Notes under the pieces: model-generated | What the model saw: the letters and a program-made list of their open reading frames with translations, nothing else | What the model was told of the DNA's origin: nothing | Database searches by the model: none | Part shown: positions 50,476 through 59,105 of the stretch, piece after piece | Position numbering within the stretch: position 1 is the first letter of the stretch | How the letters are laid out: every line of letters begins with the position of its first letter | Assembly: GCF_017876755.1 (NCBI RefSeq) | Contig: NZ_JAGIOO010000001.1 | Span: forward strand, 3,457,786-3,521,785 | DNA from: Crossiella equi | GTDB lineage: Bacteria; Actinomycetota; Actinomycetes; Mycobacteriales; Pseudonocardiaceae | DNA: 64,000 nucleotides | Direction of reading: 5' to 3' | Position numbers and translations under genes: made by a program

Positions 50476-51260
50476 AGCACCTGACCGTCCACAACGGATC
50501 GTTACCGCTGGCCGTCACCGACCACGGCGGCGACGGGCCGGACCTGCTGCTCCTGCACGGCCTCGGCGGCAGCCGGGCGCACTGGGCGGCACTGCTGCCC
50601 GAGCTCACCGGGTTCCGCGTGGTCAGCATGGACCTGCGCGGGCACGGCGAGTCCGGGGTGGCGCCGTGGAGCTGGACCGCCGCGTGCGAGGACGTGCGGG
50701 CGGTGGTCGCCGCGCTGGGCCTGGCGAACCCGGCCGTGGTGGGCATGTCGCTGGGCGGCATGGTCGCCACCCACTGGGCGGCCCGCCCGGGCTGCCCGGG
50801 CGCGGTCAACCTCGACGGCCTGCGCGGCTTCCTCACCGCACCGGAGAACTACCCCGGCATGGACCCGGAGTTCCGGGACGCCGAGATCGTGCGGCTGCGC
50901 GAGCTCTTCGACGGCTACGCCGCCTCGGTCACCGGTCCCCTGGCCGAGATCCTGCCCGAGGTGCGCGCGGCGCTGGACGAGGACTACGCGGCCGCCGCGG
51001 CCGCGGTGCGCTCCCCGCTGCTGGTCGTGGCCGCCACCACGAACCTGCCCGGCCAGGACGAGTTCCCGGAACTGGCCGACGCCTACCGGGCGGGCCTGCG
51101 CCGGGACCTGGCCGTGCTGGCCGACCAGCCGCTGGTACGGGTGGCCGAGTTCGCGGGCGACCACGCCATGGCCGCGCACCAGCCCGCCGAGGTGGCCGGA
51201 CTGGTGCGCGAGTTCCTCAGCAGCGGATCGGGCGGGCGTGTGCCGGATCCAGCGCGTTGA
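50472..51260 (+). CDS. alpha/beta-hydrolase
   Basis: A 262-residue cytosolic hydrolase. It has the oxyanion-hole region LLLLHGLGGSRAHW, the nucleophile elbow VVGMSLGGMVATHW (Ser), an acid residue after strand 6 or 7 and the catalytic His in FAGDHAMAAHQP. The overall shape is like bacterial esterase, epoxide-hydrolase and lactonase proteins of the proline-iminopeptidase/haloperoxidase group; the substrate cannot be told. GTG 50472 overlaps the HTH stop (GTGA). The last 44 bases overlap the 3' end of the convergent lipase gene, so the two coding regions share sequence. Confidence 0.9.
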   Translation: MKHLTVHNGSLPLAVTDHGGDGPDLLLLHGLGGSRAHWAALLPELTGFRVVSMDLRGHGESGVAPWSWTAACEDVRAVVAALGLANPAVVGMSLGGMVATHWAARPGCPGAVNLDGLRGFLTAPENYPGMDPEFRDAEIVRLRELFDGYAASVTGPLAEILPEVRAALDEDYAAAAAAVRSPLLVVAATTNLPGQDEFPELADAYRAGLRRDLAVLADQPLVRVAEFAGDHAMAAHQPAEVAGLVREFLSSGSGGRVPDPAR

Positions 51261-52101
51261 GCACGATCTGCGCCACCAGCGGGTCGATCGCGACCAGCCC
51301 GTGCTCGGAGATGTTGAGCGGGCACAGGTCCTGCAGCACCACGTTCGTCGCGTTCGGCGCGTGCATGTAGCCGCTGGTGTACGGGATGACCGCCTCGTCG
51401 TAGCGGGTCATCACATTGGTGTAGGTGACCCCGGGCACCGCGACGCCGTCCTGGTTGAGCTTGTCCAGGAACGGTGAGCCGCGCAGGAACTGCGGGGCGG
51501 CCGGGAACACCGCGCCGGTGAGCAGGTCGATCACCGGGCCGAGGCCGAACTTCCGGGCCAGCGCGTTGAGCTGGTCCAGGGCCAGGACCTGCGAGCCGTT
51601 CCACAGCGGGGTCAGCGCCACGTATCGGTTGACCTTGGTCTTGCCACCGAGGAACTTCACGTAGTGGTTGGGCATGAGGCTGCCCTCGGAGTGCCCGACG
51701 ATGTTGACCTTCTTGGCCCCGGTGTACCGCAGCACCCTGTCCACGAACGCGCCGAACTCCGCGGCGCTCTGCTCCATGGGGTTGCGGCCGCCGATCTGGT
51801 TGAGCGGGAACGGGGTCCCCTTCGGTACGCCGTAGGTCAGGGCGAAGACGCAGTGGCCCCGTTCCTTCAGCTTCGGCGCCAGCGTGATCCAGTTGATGGT
51901 CATGTTCGCGCTCGCGCCGTGCGCCAGCACCACCGGCTCGGGGTGGGCGGCACTCGGCCTGCACGACCAGTCGTTGGCCCCGGGCGGTGACCCGGGCTCG
52001 GTGGGCGGCACCGCGGCCGAGGCCGCGCCCACGCCCAAGACCGTTGTGCACAAAGCGGTGACCAGCGCCAACACCAGGGCGCGGGCTGTCATCTTCGACA
52101 C
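51217..52101 (-). CDS. secreted lipase/esterase (EstA/LipA-like, class 2)
   Basis: A 294-residue exported lipase. Residues 1-30 are a Sec signal (LVTALCTTVLGVGAASA). The mature part opens with ANDWSCRP and has HGASANMTINW as the oxyanion region, the nucleophile elbow NIVGHSEGSLMP (GHSEG) with its catalytic Ser, and a late His in SEHGLVAIDP. Cys residues before HPEPVV and at the very end suggest disulfides. The pattern follows the actinobacterial triacylglycerol lipase/esterase group. GTG 52101 has AAGGGA 8 bases upstream; ATG 52092 is the alternative. It is divergent from a PucR-type regulator, which may control it. Confidence 0.92.
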   Translation of the reverse strand: MSKMTARALVLALVTALCTTVLGVGAASAAVPPTEPGSPPGANDWSCRPSAAHPEPVVLAHGASANMTINWITLAPKLKERGHCVFALTYGVPKGTPFPLNQIGGRNPMEQSAAEFGAFVDRVLRYTGAKKVNIVGHSEGSLMPNHYVKFLGGKTKVNRYVALTPLWNGSQVLALDQLNALARKFGLGPVIDLLTGAVFPAAPQFLRGSPFLDKLNQDGVAVPGVTYTNVMTRYDEAVIPYTSGYMHAPNATNVVLQDLCPLNISEHGLVAIDPLVAQIVLNALDPAHARPIRC

Positions 52102-52231
52102 CGGGTGATCCCTTCCCCTCAAGGTGGCCCGGGTCTCATCGTGATGGCGGTCACGTCCGTGGTGGAATGGCTGGGAGCACAGGTTTGCCCAACCCCGGGT
52201 TGTGCTCGCGCACAACGACGAGGTGAGGCCC

Positions 52232-53401
52232 GTGGACGTGCCCCGCTTCCCGCCCGGTGTGGTGCGGCTGGCACACGAGTTCGTGCCGAGACTGCCCGAG
52301 CTGGCGCGGGCGCTCGCGCTGCGCATCCGCACCGAGGTCACCGCCTACCAGGACGAGCGCGTGATGCCCTTCGCCGAACTGGTGCACGAGTGCGAGGGCA
52401 ACCTGGCCCAGGGCCTGGCCGACGTCGACCGCTTGACCTGGGGCGGGCTGGCCGCGGCGCGGCGGCTGGGGCACCGGCGGGCCGAGCAGGGCGTCCCGGT
52501 GGAGGCCACGCTGCAGAGCTACCGCCTGGGCGGGCAGTTCATGTGGGAGACGTTCGTGGCCGCCGCCGAGCACGACCCGTCCGTGCAGCAGGAGGTGCTG
52601 CGCGCGGCCACCACGCTGTGGACCTTGATCGACACCTACTCGGCGGCCCTGGCCGAGGGCCACCGGCAGGCCAGCGAGGACCGGGCGCGCAGGCACACCG
52701 AGGTGCGGGCGGCGCTGCTGGACGCCCTGTTCAGCGGCAAGTCCACCGCGGGCCAGTCCCTCGCCGCCTGCGCGGCCAGCCTGCGCCTGCCCACCCTGGG
52801 CCGCTTCGTGGTGGTGGTCGCCGACACGCACGCCCTGCCCGGCGTCGAGGACCGGCTGCGGGTGCGCGACCTGGTCTCGGTGTGGCGGCAGGAGATCGAC
52901 GCCCAGGCGGGCATCGTGCTGCTGCACCAGGACAGCTGCCCGGAGGAGCTGGCCTCGGTGCTGGCAGCAACCTGCCATGCCCGGGTCGGCCTGAGCGCGG
53001 AGTACCGCCACATCGAGGCCACCCCGGCCGCCCGGCACACCGCGGGCCTGGCCAGGGCGGCGGTCGGCCACGGCACCGCGGGCGTGCTGCGCCACGATCT
53101 GGCCCCGGTCCCGGTCCTGCTGGCCAGCGCCCCGGAGGCGGCCCGCGCGGTGGCCGAGTCGGTGCTCGGCCCGGTGCTCACGCTGCCCGCGCACGACCGT
53201 GACCTGCTGCTGAGCACGCTGCGCCGCTGGCTGGCCGACCACGGCGCGACCAGCGCGACCGCCACCGCCCTGCACTGCCACCGCAACACCGTCCGCTACC
53301 GCCTCCGCCGCCTGGAGGCGCTGACCGGCCTGGACCTGACCTCACCCCGGGACCTGGGCCACCTGCACCTGGCCCTGGAAGCCCTGCGCCTGGCCCCCTG
53401 A
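52232..53401 (+). CDS. PucR-type transcriptional regulator
   Basis: A 389-residue regulator related in architecture to the one at 35.4 kb. The N-terminal helical sensor contains [22 protein letters not shown], and the C-terminal HTH reads [25 protein letters not shown]. The middle alpha/beta part holds a diverged GGDEF-like region without the signature, as is usual in this class. GTG 52202 is open, but GTG 52232 has GAGGTGAGG just upstream and is preferred. It is divergent from the lipase gene, with only about 130 bases between the starts, so control of that lipase is likely but unproven. Confidence 0.86.
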   Translation: MDVPRFPPGVVRLAHEFVPRLPELARALALRIRTEVTAYQDERVMPFAELVHECEGNLAQGLADVDRLTWGGLAAARRLGHRRAEQGVPVEATLQSYRLGGQFMWETFVAAAEHDPSVQQEVLRAATTLWTLIDTYSAALAEGHRQASEDRARRHTEVRAALLDALFSGKSTAGQSLAACAASLRLPTLGRFVVVVADTHALPGVEDRLRVRDLVSVWRQEIDAQAGIVLLHQDSCPEELASVLAATCHARVGLSAEYRHIEATPAARHTAGLARAAVGHGTAGVLRHDLAPVPVLLASAPEAARAVAESVLGPVLTLPAHDRDLLLSTLRRWLADHGATSATATALHCHRNTVRYRLRRLEALTGLDLTSPRDLGHLHLALEALRLAP

Positions 53402-53417
53402 CGCACAATCATCTAGT

Positions 53418-53429
53418 CTGTCTAGACAG
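53418..53429 (+). promoter_or_regulatory. palindromic operator of the Phd/VapC pair
   Basis: CTGTCTAGACAG is a perfect 12-bp palindrome 20 bases upstream of the antitoxin start. It is the expected type of site for autorepression by the antitoxin-toxin complex. Confidence 0.7.
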
Positions 53430-53449
53430 GCCAGCGAGGAGGTCGGTCG

Positions 53450-53707
53450 ATGAACGGGCACTGGCAGCTGCAAGAGGCCAAGCAACGGTTCAGCGAGTTG
53501 ATCAGGTCGGTCGAAACGGACGGCCCGCAGTTCGTCACCAGGCACGGCGAAGAGGTCGCGGTGGTCATCGACATCGCCGAGTACCGGCGACTTCGAGGCG
53601 GCGGTGAGGACTTCAAGGCGTTCCTGCGTGCCGCGCCTGACGTCGACCTGGAGATCTCCCGGCCAGTGGCACCAGCACGAGTTGTCGACTTTGGCGAGGC
53701 TGAGTGA
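53450..53707 (+). CDS. Phd/YefM-type antitoxin
   Basis: An 85-residue protein that matches the Phd/YefM family: WQLQEAKQRFSELIRSV at the N terminus, FVTRHGEEVAVVIDIAEYRRL as the central strand and helix, then an acidic C-terminal tail (DVDLEISRPVAPARVV) that would bind the toxin. The N-terminal domain should bind the palindrome at 53418-53429. GGAGG lies 7 bases before ATG 53450. Its stop overlaps the toxin start by 4 bases (GTGA), which is standard for type II toxin-antitoxin pairs. Confidence 0.92.
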   Translation: MNGHWQLQEAKQRFSELIRSVETDGPQFVTRHGEEVAVVIDIAEYRRLRGGGEDFKAFLRAAPDVDLEISRPVAPARVVDFGEAE

Positions 53708-54120
53708 GCTTCCTCCTCGACACGAACATCGTGTCGGAGATCCGCAAGAAGGAGCCCAATGCGGGCGTCGCCTCGTGGTTCGCCTCGGTTCCCGCAAGTG
53801 AGTTGTTCCTGAGCGTCATGGTCGTCGGCGAGATCAGGCAGGGCATCGAGCGCTTGGCCAGGCGGGACCCGGCCCAGGCAGGCACGTTCGAGCACTGGCT
53901 TGGGCAACTGACCACTGTCTACGGTGACCGGATCGTCCCAGTCACCAGCGAGGTCGCCGAGGTGTGGGGGCGTCTCAACGTGCCCAACCCGTTGCCCGTG
54001 GTCGACGGTCTGCTGGCCGCGACCGCCCTGGTGCACGGGTGGACCCTCGTCACGCGAAACGTGGACGACGTGGCCACCACCGGCGTGCGCCTGCTGAACC
54101 CGTTCAGCAGGGGTGCCTGA
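53704..54120 (+). CDS. vapC: VapC-type PIN-domain toxin
   Basis: A 138-residue PIN-domain ribonuclease toxin. The acidic active-site residues are in place: Asp6 (LLDTNIVSE), the Glu in MVVGEIRQG, the Asp in LPVVDGLLAATALVHGW, and the late Asp in TRNVDDVATTG. Toxins of this family cut specific tRNAs or rRNA and arrest growth when freed from their antitoxin. It is translationally coupled to the Phd/YefM gene. The Phd-VapC combination (FitB-like PIN with Phd antitoxin) is common in actinobacteria. Confidence 0.93.
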   Translation: MSFLLDTNIVSEIRKKEPNAGVASWFASVPASELFLSVMVVGEIRQGIERLARRDPAQAGTFEHWLGQLTTVYGDRIVPVTSEVAEVWGRLNVPNPLPVVDGLLAATALVHGWTLVTRNVDDVATTGVRLLNPFSRGA

Positions 54121-54153
54121 CCAGCCGGGCAGACTCTGCCTCTTGGCGCTTTT

Positions 54154-54178
54154 TGCGCAGCTGCGCAGTGGGTAGGTT
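54154..54178 (+). promoter_or_regulatory. palindromic operator and -10 of a TetR gene
   Basis: TGCGCAGCTGCGCA (54154-54167) is a perfect 14-bp palindrome. TAGGTT (54173-54178) follows 5 bases later and lies 7 bases before GTG 54186, so the promoter appears leaderless and overlapped by a self-binding site. Confidence 0.7.
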
Positions 54179-54185
54179 CTTGATC

Positions 54186-54866
54186 GTGACTACTTCACCC
54201 GCCGGGGGACGACGGCGGCCCGGTCCCGCGCCACGGCTGAGCCGGGACCTCATCGCGGAGGCCGTGCTCGGCGTGGGCTTCGACGAGGTCACCGTCACGG
54301 CGGTGGCCCAGCGGCTCAACGCCACGCACGCCGCGCTGTACCGGCACGTCACCGACCGGGACGACCTGGTGCGGTCGGCGGTGGAGCGGGTGGCCGCCCG
54401 CGCGCCCGAGCCCCCGCTCAGCGACGACTGGGCGGAGTGCCTGCGCGGGGAGGCGTGGATCCGGTGGCGGATCTTCACCGAGTACCCGGGCATCCGGCAG
54501 GCGGTGGCGTCGATGGAGTGGGCCACCGAGCCGTTCGCGGCGCGCAGCCTGCCCCTGATGCAGCAGCTGGTCGCGCTCGGCTTCAGCGCCCAGCAGGCGC
54601 TGCTGGCCGTGGACCTGGTGATCGACCAGGTCGACCAGTCCGCGATGACCGCGGTCAGCGTGCGCCGGATGGGGGCCGAGAAGGTCCGGGCGCTGGTCGA
54701 CAGCTACTTCCCGGAGGACCAGGACGAGGTCCTGCGGGAGATCGCCTACCACGCCATGGCCGAGGACCAGGACGAGTGGTTCGCCAGCAAGCTGGCCGTC
54801 ACCCTGGCGGGGATCCGCGTCACACTCGCTCCGGGGATCCCCGCTACCCCACCGGGTGACGCCTGA
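54186..54866 (+). CDS. TetR family regulator
   Basis: A 226-residue regulator. The HTH region is [20 protein letters not shown], then [20 protein letters not shown], which matches TetR proteins; the C-terminal half (helices around [16 protein letters not shown] and [14 protein letters not shown]) should bind a ligand. GTG 54186 is set by the -10 TAGGTT 7 bases upstream. A perfect 14-bp palindrome over the promoter suggests autoregulation. No transporter or enzyme gene is divergent from it; the nearest neighbour is the DivIVA miniprotein gene, 68 bases downstream on the same strand. Confidence 0.88.
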   Translation: MTTSPAGGRRRPGPAPRLSRDLIAEAVLGVGFDEVTVTAVAQRLNATHAALYRHVTDRDDLVRSAVERVAARAPEPPLSDDWAECLRGEAWIRWRIFTEYPGIRQAVASMEWATEPFAARSLPLMQQLVALGFSAQQALLAVDLVIDQVDQSAMTAVSVRRMGAEKVRALVDSYFPEDQDEVLREIAYHAMAEDQDEWFASKLAVTLAGIRVTLAPGIPATPPGDA

Positions 54867-54934
54867 GCGCTCGGGGCGCGCCCGCACCCGGGCGGCGTGA
54901 TACTGCGCCACGTCACCCAACCGGGGAGGCTGTT

Positions 54935-55213
54935 ATGAACGACCGGGGACTCACCCCGAAGGACGTCCGCGACGTGGAGTTCGGCATGGCCTCGCTGCTG
55001 CGCCGCGGCTACGACGAGGGCGAGGTGGACACCTTCCTCGACCGGATCGAGGCCACGCTGCGCGGCGAGGACACCCTGACCGCGCGCCAGGTGGAAGAGG
55101 TGACCTTCAGCAAGCCGCCGCTGGGCAGGCGGGGTTACCACGTGGACGAGGTGGACGCCTTCCTCGACGCGGTGGTGTCCACACTGTCCGAGGCCGAGGA
55201 CGCCACGCACTGA
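54935..55213 (+). CDS. DivIVA-repeat miniprotein
   Basis: A 92-residue protein made almost wholly of two copies of the DivIVA N-terminal motif. The first copy (residues 6-43) reads [12 protein letters not shown], then [20 protein letters not shown]; the second (47-84) reads [12 protein letters not shown], then [20 protein letters not shown]. In DivIVA this motif forms the crossed hairpin that binds curved membrane. There is no long coiled coil here, so it cannot build DivIVA filaments alone. It may dimerise or modulate the polar growth protein. GGGGAGG lies about 7 bases before ATG 54935. A terminator hairpin follows. Confidence 0.85.
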   Translation: MNDRGLTPKDVRDVEFGMASLLRRGYDEGEVDTFLDRIEATLRGEDTLTARQVEEVTFSKPPLGRRGYHVDEVDAFLDAVVSTLSEAEDATH

Positions 55214-55221
55214 ACCATCGG

Positions 55222-55252
55222 CCGGGCACCGTCCGATGTGGACGGTGCCCGG
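55222..55252. terminator. bidirectional hairpin between the DivIVA and phospholipase genes
   Basis: A perfect 13-bp stem (55222-55234 with 55240-55252, arm CCGGGCACCGTCC) with a 5-base loop sits between convergent stops at 55213 and 55260. Confidence 0.85.
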
Positions 55253-55259
55253 TCCCGGC

Positions 55260-57350
55260 TCAGCCCTGTCCCACGCCGTGGCGCCCGTTCTCCACGCGCC
55301 CGGCGAGCCTGCGCAGGAACGAGCCCTCGCCCAGCACCCGCACGGTCAGGTCGTACCAGCCGCCGTCGGCCGCGGCCGAGTGGTGCACGACGCGGCTGCC
55401 ACGCGGCGACACCCGCACCCGCCGCCCGGCCAGGTCGAAGGTCAGCGGGGTGTTCCCGTTGTTGCGCAAGGTGATCCGCAGCAGCCGAGCGATGCCCGCG
55501 ACCTCGGTGCGCACCTCCGCCGCACTGCTCCGGCTGCCCCCGAACTCGCGGCGGAACCCGTTGGGCCCCAACAGGGTCAGCCGGTAGTCCGCGCCCGGCA
55601 GGGCCACCGCGTCCTGGCGGGTGCCCAGCACGTCGTACTGCCGGGGCACCGCGAACTCGCCCGCGTAGGCGTGCAGGGAGAAGTGCGCGCTGGCCTCGCC
55701 GGTGTTGGCCAGGTCCAGCAGCAGGTGGCTCCGGGTGGCGTCCAGCACTGCCCAGGCGTCCGGCTGGTACGGCAGCGCGCGCGAGGGCCGGGTGCCCGGC
55801 TCCGGCACCGGCATGCTGGCCTTGGCCGGGGCGGCGGGCCGCCAGCGCGACATCGCGGGCGGGGTGCGCGCGGGCTCCGGCGGCACCCGGGACGGGCGGC
55901 CGGTGCCGAAGTCGAACACCGAGGTCAAGTCGCCGCAGGCGGTGCGCCGCCACGCGCTGATGTTGGGCTCGCGCACGCCCAGCCAGGTCTCCAGGAACCG
56001 GATCACCGAGGTGTGGTCGAAGACCTGCGAGTTCACGTGCCCGCCGACCGTCCACGGCGACACGATGGTCGCGGGCACCCGGAAGCCCAGGCCGATGGGC
56101 TGCCCGTCCACCAGCTCGTCGGCGGTGCCGGGCGGGGGCACCGGCGGCGGCACGTGGTCGAAGTAGCCGTCGTTCTCGTCGTAGTTGATGATCAGCGCGG
56201 TGTGCGCCCAGGTCTCCGGATCCGAGGCCAGGGCGTCCAGCACCTGGTAGGTGATGCCCGCGCTGGCCGCCGGGGAGGAGGCGCCCGGGTGCTCGGAGTC
56301 CAGCGCCGAGGGCACCAGCCAGGAGACCCGCGGCAGCGTGCCCGCGGCGATGTCGGCGCGCAGCGCGGCCACCAGCCCGCCCTCGGGCTCGCGGTGCAGG
56401 CCCTTGTCGTAGAGCGCGCGCTCGGCCGGGGTCAGCGTGGCCACACCCTGGGCCAACAGGTCCAGCAGGCGCTGCCGTTCGGCGGGCTCGGCGTCCCGGA
56501 CCTTGCCGTAGAAGGTGTCCAGCGACTTGAACCCGCCCGCCGGGAGCAGCGCCTTGCGCGCGATGGCCTTGAACCGCTGGAAGAACTCCAGCGCGTTGTC
56601 CTGGAAGTTGTCGTACTCCTGGTAGACCTTCCAGCTCTTGCCCGCCGCCTCCAGCCGCTCGGGGTAGGTGGTCCAGTCGTACCCGGCGTGCGTGTCCTCG
56701 GCGTAGGCCCAGTTGCGCACCGCGCGGCGGGTGGCGTTGGGCGGCGGCTCGAACCCGACCGTGCCGCTCATCAGGTACATCCGGTTCGGGTTGGTCGCCC
56801 CGAACACCGAGCAGTGGTAGGCGTCACACAGGGTGAAGGTGTCGGCCAGCTCGTAGTGGAACGGCAGGTCGGTCCGGTCGTAGTAGGCCATGGTCGCGGG
56901 CGACTTGGCGGCGATCCAGCCGTCCAGCCGCCCCTGGCCCCAGGCCTGGTGCCCGCCGTCCCAGTCGTGGTCGAGGTCGCCGATGTAGTGCACGGCCTCC
57001 CCCGGCCGCTGGCTGTCCCTGGCCGCTTGGCGCACCGAGAACGGCAGCACCGGCTCCGCACCGGCCCTGGGCTGGGCGAACACCGACGCGCCGCCGGGCA
57101 GCTCCAGGGCGTTGCGGTCCCCGAAGCCACGCACCCCGCGCAGCGAGCCGTAGTAGTGGTCGAAGGAGCGGTTCTCCTGCATGAGCACCACGACGTGCCG
57201 CAGCCCGCGCAGGCCCCCGGACGGGGCGGGCCGGGCGATCGCGGCGAGCACGGACGGGGGCAGCAGGGAGCCGAGCGCGGCGGCGCCCGCGGTGGCGACG
57301 GCGGCGGTCAGGACCTGGCGGCGGGAGACAGTCACGGGTGCGAAGCTCAC
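55260..57350 (-). CDS. Tat-exported phospholipase C, phosphocholine-specific type
   Basis: A 696-residue secreted enzyme that hydrolyses phosphatidylcholine or related lipids. The N terminus is a twin-arginine signal (SRRQVLTAAVATAGAAALG). The catalytic domain starts with HVVVLMQENRSFDHYYGSL and the GVRGFGDRNA segment, metal- and phosphate-binding parts of this alkaline-phosphatase-like family. HVPPPVPPPGTADE and the VNSQVFDHTSVIRFLETW block also fit. The last 230 residues hold two beta-domains (bacterial PLC C-terminal type). GTG 57350 has GAGG 4 bases upstream and keeps the Tat motif at residue 9. It is monocistronic and divergent from the DUF574 operon. Such enzymes act in phosphate acquisition or membrane damage. 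Confidence 0.94.
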   Translation of the reverse strand: MSFAPVTVSRRQVLTAAVATAGAAALGSLLPPSVLAAIARPAPSGGLRGLRHVVVLMQENRSFDHYYGSLRGVRGFGDRNALELPGGASVFAQPRAGAEPVLPFSVRQAARDSQRPGEAVHYIGDLDHDWDGGHQAWGQGRLDGWIAAKSPATMAYYDRTDLPFHYELADTFTLCDAYHCSVFGATNPNRMYLMSGTVGFEPPPNATRRAVRNWAYAEDTHAGYDWTTYPERLEAAGKSWKVYQEYDNFQDNALEFFQRFKAIARKALLPAGGFKSLDTFYGKVRDAEPAERQRLLDLLAQGVATLTPAERALYDKGLHREPEGGLVAALRADIAAGTLPRVSWLVPSALDSEHPGASSPAASAGITYQVLDALASDPETWAHTALIINYDENDGYFDHVPPPVPPPGTADELVDGQPIGLGFRVPATIVSPWTVGGHVNSQVFDHTSVIRFLETWLGVREPNISAWRRTACGDLTSVFDFGTGRPSRVPPEPARTPPAMSRWRPAAPAKASMPVPEPGTRPSRALPYQPDAWAVLDATRSHLLLDLANTGEASAHFSLHAYAGEFAVPRQYDVLGTRQDAVALPGADYRLTLLGPNGFRREFGGSRSSAAEVRTEVAGIARLLRITLRNNGNTPLTFDLAGRRVRVSPRGSRVVHHSAAADGGWYDLTVRVLGEGSFLRRLAGRVENGRHGVGQG

Positions 57351-57495
57351 CTGACCTCGGCGGGCCGCGATAGGGGCATACGGATGACCATCGTGTGAAC
57401 GGTGGCTGCGGCAACCACCGGGGTTACACTTTCGGCTACTGGCCGGACGCGCTCTGTTCCGGTCGGCCACCCGGGGGCAGGGCGGAAGGTGGACC

Positions 57496-58305
57496 GTGGA
57501 ACAGAGACTGAGCTGGGTCCCCAAGGAAGTGGACGTGTCCAAACCGAGCGCGGCTCGGGTCTACGACTACTTCCTCGGCGGCGGGTACAACTTCGCCGTC
57601 GACCGCGCCTTCGCCCAGAAGCTGCTCGAGGTCTCCCCCACCTTCGCCGGGGTCTGCCAGCACAACCGCTCGTTCCTGCGCCGCGCGGTGCTGCACATGC
57701 TCGACAACGGCATCCGCCAGTTCCTCGACATCGGGTCCGGGCTGCCCACCACCGGCAACGTGCACGAGATCGCCCAGGCCGTCGACCCGTCCTCGCGGGT
57801 GGTCTACGTCGACAACGAGCCGGTCGCGATCGCGCACAGCGAGCTGATGCTCAAGGACAACGACCGGGCGGTCATCCTGCACGCCGACGTGCGCGACCCG
57901 GACTGGATCCTGGGCTCGCCGCAGACCCGGGAGCTGATCGACTTCCGGGAGCCGGTCGGGCTGCTGATGGTCGCGCTGCTGCACTTCGTACCGCCGGAGG
58001 ACCAGCCCGAGGCGTTCCTGCGCCGGTACCGGGACGCGCTCGCCCCGGGCAGCTTCTTCGCGCTGTCCCAGGGCACCGAGGAGCGCCAGCCGCCCGAGGT
58101 GCACAAGATCAAGGCCCTGTACAACAACAGCCCGAACAAGGTGACCACCCGCACCAGCGCGGAGATCACCGCCTTCCTCGGCGACTTCGAGGTCCTCGAG
58201 CCCGGGCTGGTCTTCACGCCGGAGTGGCGGCCCGAGGTGCCGTCGGACGTGCCCGAACAACCCGAGCTGGCCGGGTTCTACGCGATTGTGGGTCGTAAGC
58301 GGTGA
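57496..58305 (+). CDS. DUF574 family SAM-dependent methyltransferase, copy 1
   Basis: A 269-residue protein of an actinobacteria-specific methyltransferase family. The opening PSAARVYDYFLGGGYNFAVDR is its hallmark, and the SAM-binding loop reads FLDIGSGLPTTGNVHEIAQ with VVYVDNEPVAIAHS as the acidic second motif. The C-terminal half has LLMVALLHFVPPEDQPEAFL. The methyl acceptor is unknown for this family. GTG 57496 has GGAAGG upstream. It is the first of three tandem copies; its stop overlaps the next start (GTGA), and the PAS-GGDEF-EAL gene ends the operon. Confidence 0.9.
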   Translation: MEQRLSWVPKEVDVSKPSAARVYDYFLGGGYNFAVDRAFAQKLLEVSPTFAGVCQHNRSFLRRAVLHMLDNGIRQFLDIGSGLPTTGNVHEIAQAVDPSSRVVYVDNEPVAIAHSELMLKDNDRAVILHADVRDPDWILGSPQTRELIDFREPVGLLMVALLHFVPPEDQPEAFLRRYRDALAPGSFFALSQGTEERQPPEVHKIKALYNNSPNKVTTRTSAEITAFLGDFEVLEPGLVFTPEWRPEVPSDVPEQPELAGFYAIVGRKR

Positions 58306-59105
58306 CCGTCGTCGACCGTCGGACCTGGGTGCCGACCGAGATCAACGTGGAGCAGCCGAGCGCGGCCCGCGTGTACGACTACCTGCTCGGGGGCAGCTAC
58401 AACTTCGCCGCCGACCGGGCCTTCGCCCGCCAGGCGCTGTCCATCCACCCCGGCCTGGCGCTGGTCTGCCGGGAGAACCGGGCGTTCCTGCGCCGCGCGG
58501 TGCGCTACTGCCAGTCCCAGGGCATCACCCAGTTCCTGGACATCGGCTCCGGCCTGCCCACCACCGGCAACGTGCACGAGGTCGCCCCGGAGGCCCGCGT
58601 GGTCTACGTCGACCACGAGCCGGTCGCGGTCGCGCACAGCCGCATGATGCTCAAGGACAGCGACCGGGCCGCGATCGTGCACGCCGACTTCCGCGAACCG
58701 GAGACCATCCTGGGCTCGCCCGAGGCCCGCCGCCTGCTCGACCTGGGGCAGCCGGTCGGGCTGCTCATCGTCGCGGTGCTGCACTTCGTGCTGGACACCG
58801 ACCTGGTCAAGGACACCCTCTCCCGGTTGCGCCGCGAGCTCGCACCGGGCAGTTTCCTGGTGCTGTCCCACGGCACGCTCGACGAGCAGCCGCCCTCGGC
58901 CCGGGAGATCCAGGAGCTCTACAACCGCAGCCCGAACAAGGTCATCACGCGGACGAAGCAGGAGTGCACGGACCTGATGGACGGTTTCGACCTGGTCGAG
59001 CCAGGAGTGGTGTTCACCCCGCTGTGGCGGCCCGAGTCGCCGGAGCTGGTGCTGCCCGACCCCACCGAGGCGGGCTGGTACGGGCTGGTGGGGCGCAAGC
59101 CGTGA
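58302..59105 (+). CDS. DUF574 family SAM-dependent methyltransferase, copy 2
   Basis: A 267-residue paralogue with the same order of motifs: SAARVYDYLLGGSYNFAADR, FLDIGSGLPTTGNVHEVAPE and VVYVDHEPVAVAHSRMMLK. The helix after the SAM loop is shortened compared with copies 1 and 3 (VAPEARVV against VAQQVDPKARVV), and the Asn of YVDNEP is His here. It overlaps both neighbours by 4 bases. By eye the three proteins are similar along their whole length, so the copies arose by old tandem duplication. Confidence 0.9.
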   Translation: MTVVDRRTWVPTEINVEQPSAARVYDYLLGGSYNFAADRAFARQALSIHPGLALVCRENRAFLRRAVRYCQSQGITQFLDIGSGLPTTGNVHEVAPEARVVYVDHEPVAVAHSRMMLKDSDRAAIVHADFREPETILGSPEARRLLDLGQPVGLLIVAVLHFVLDTDLVKDTLSRLRRELAPGSFLVLSHGTLDEQPPSAREIQELYNRSPNKVITRTKQECTDLMDGFDLVEPGVVFTPLWRPESPELVLPDPTEAGWYGLVGRKP

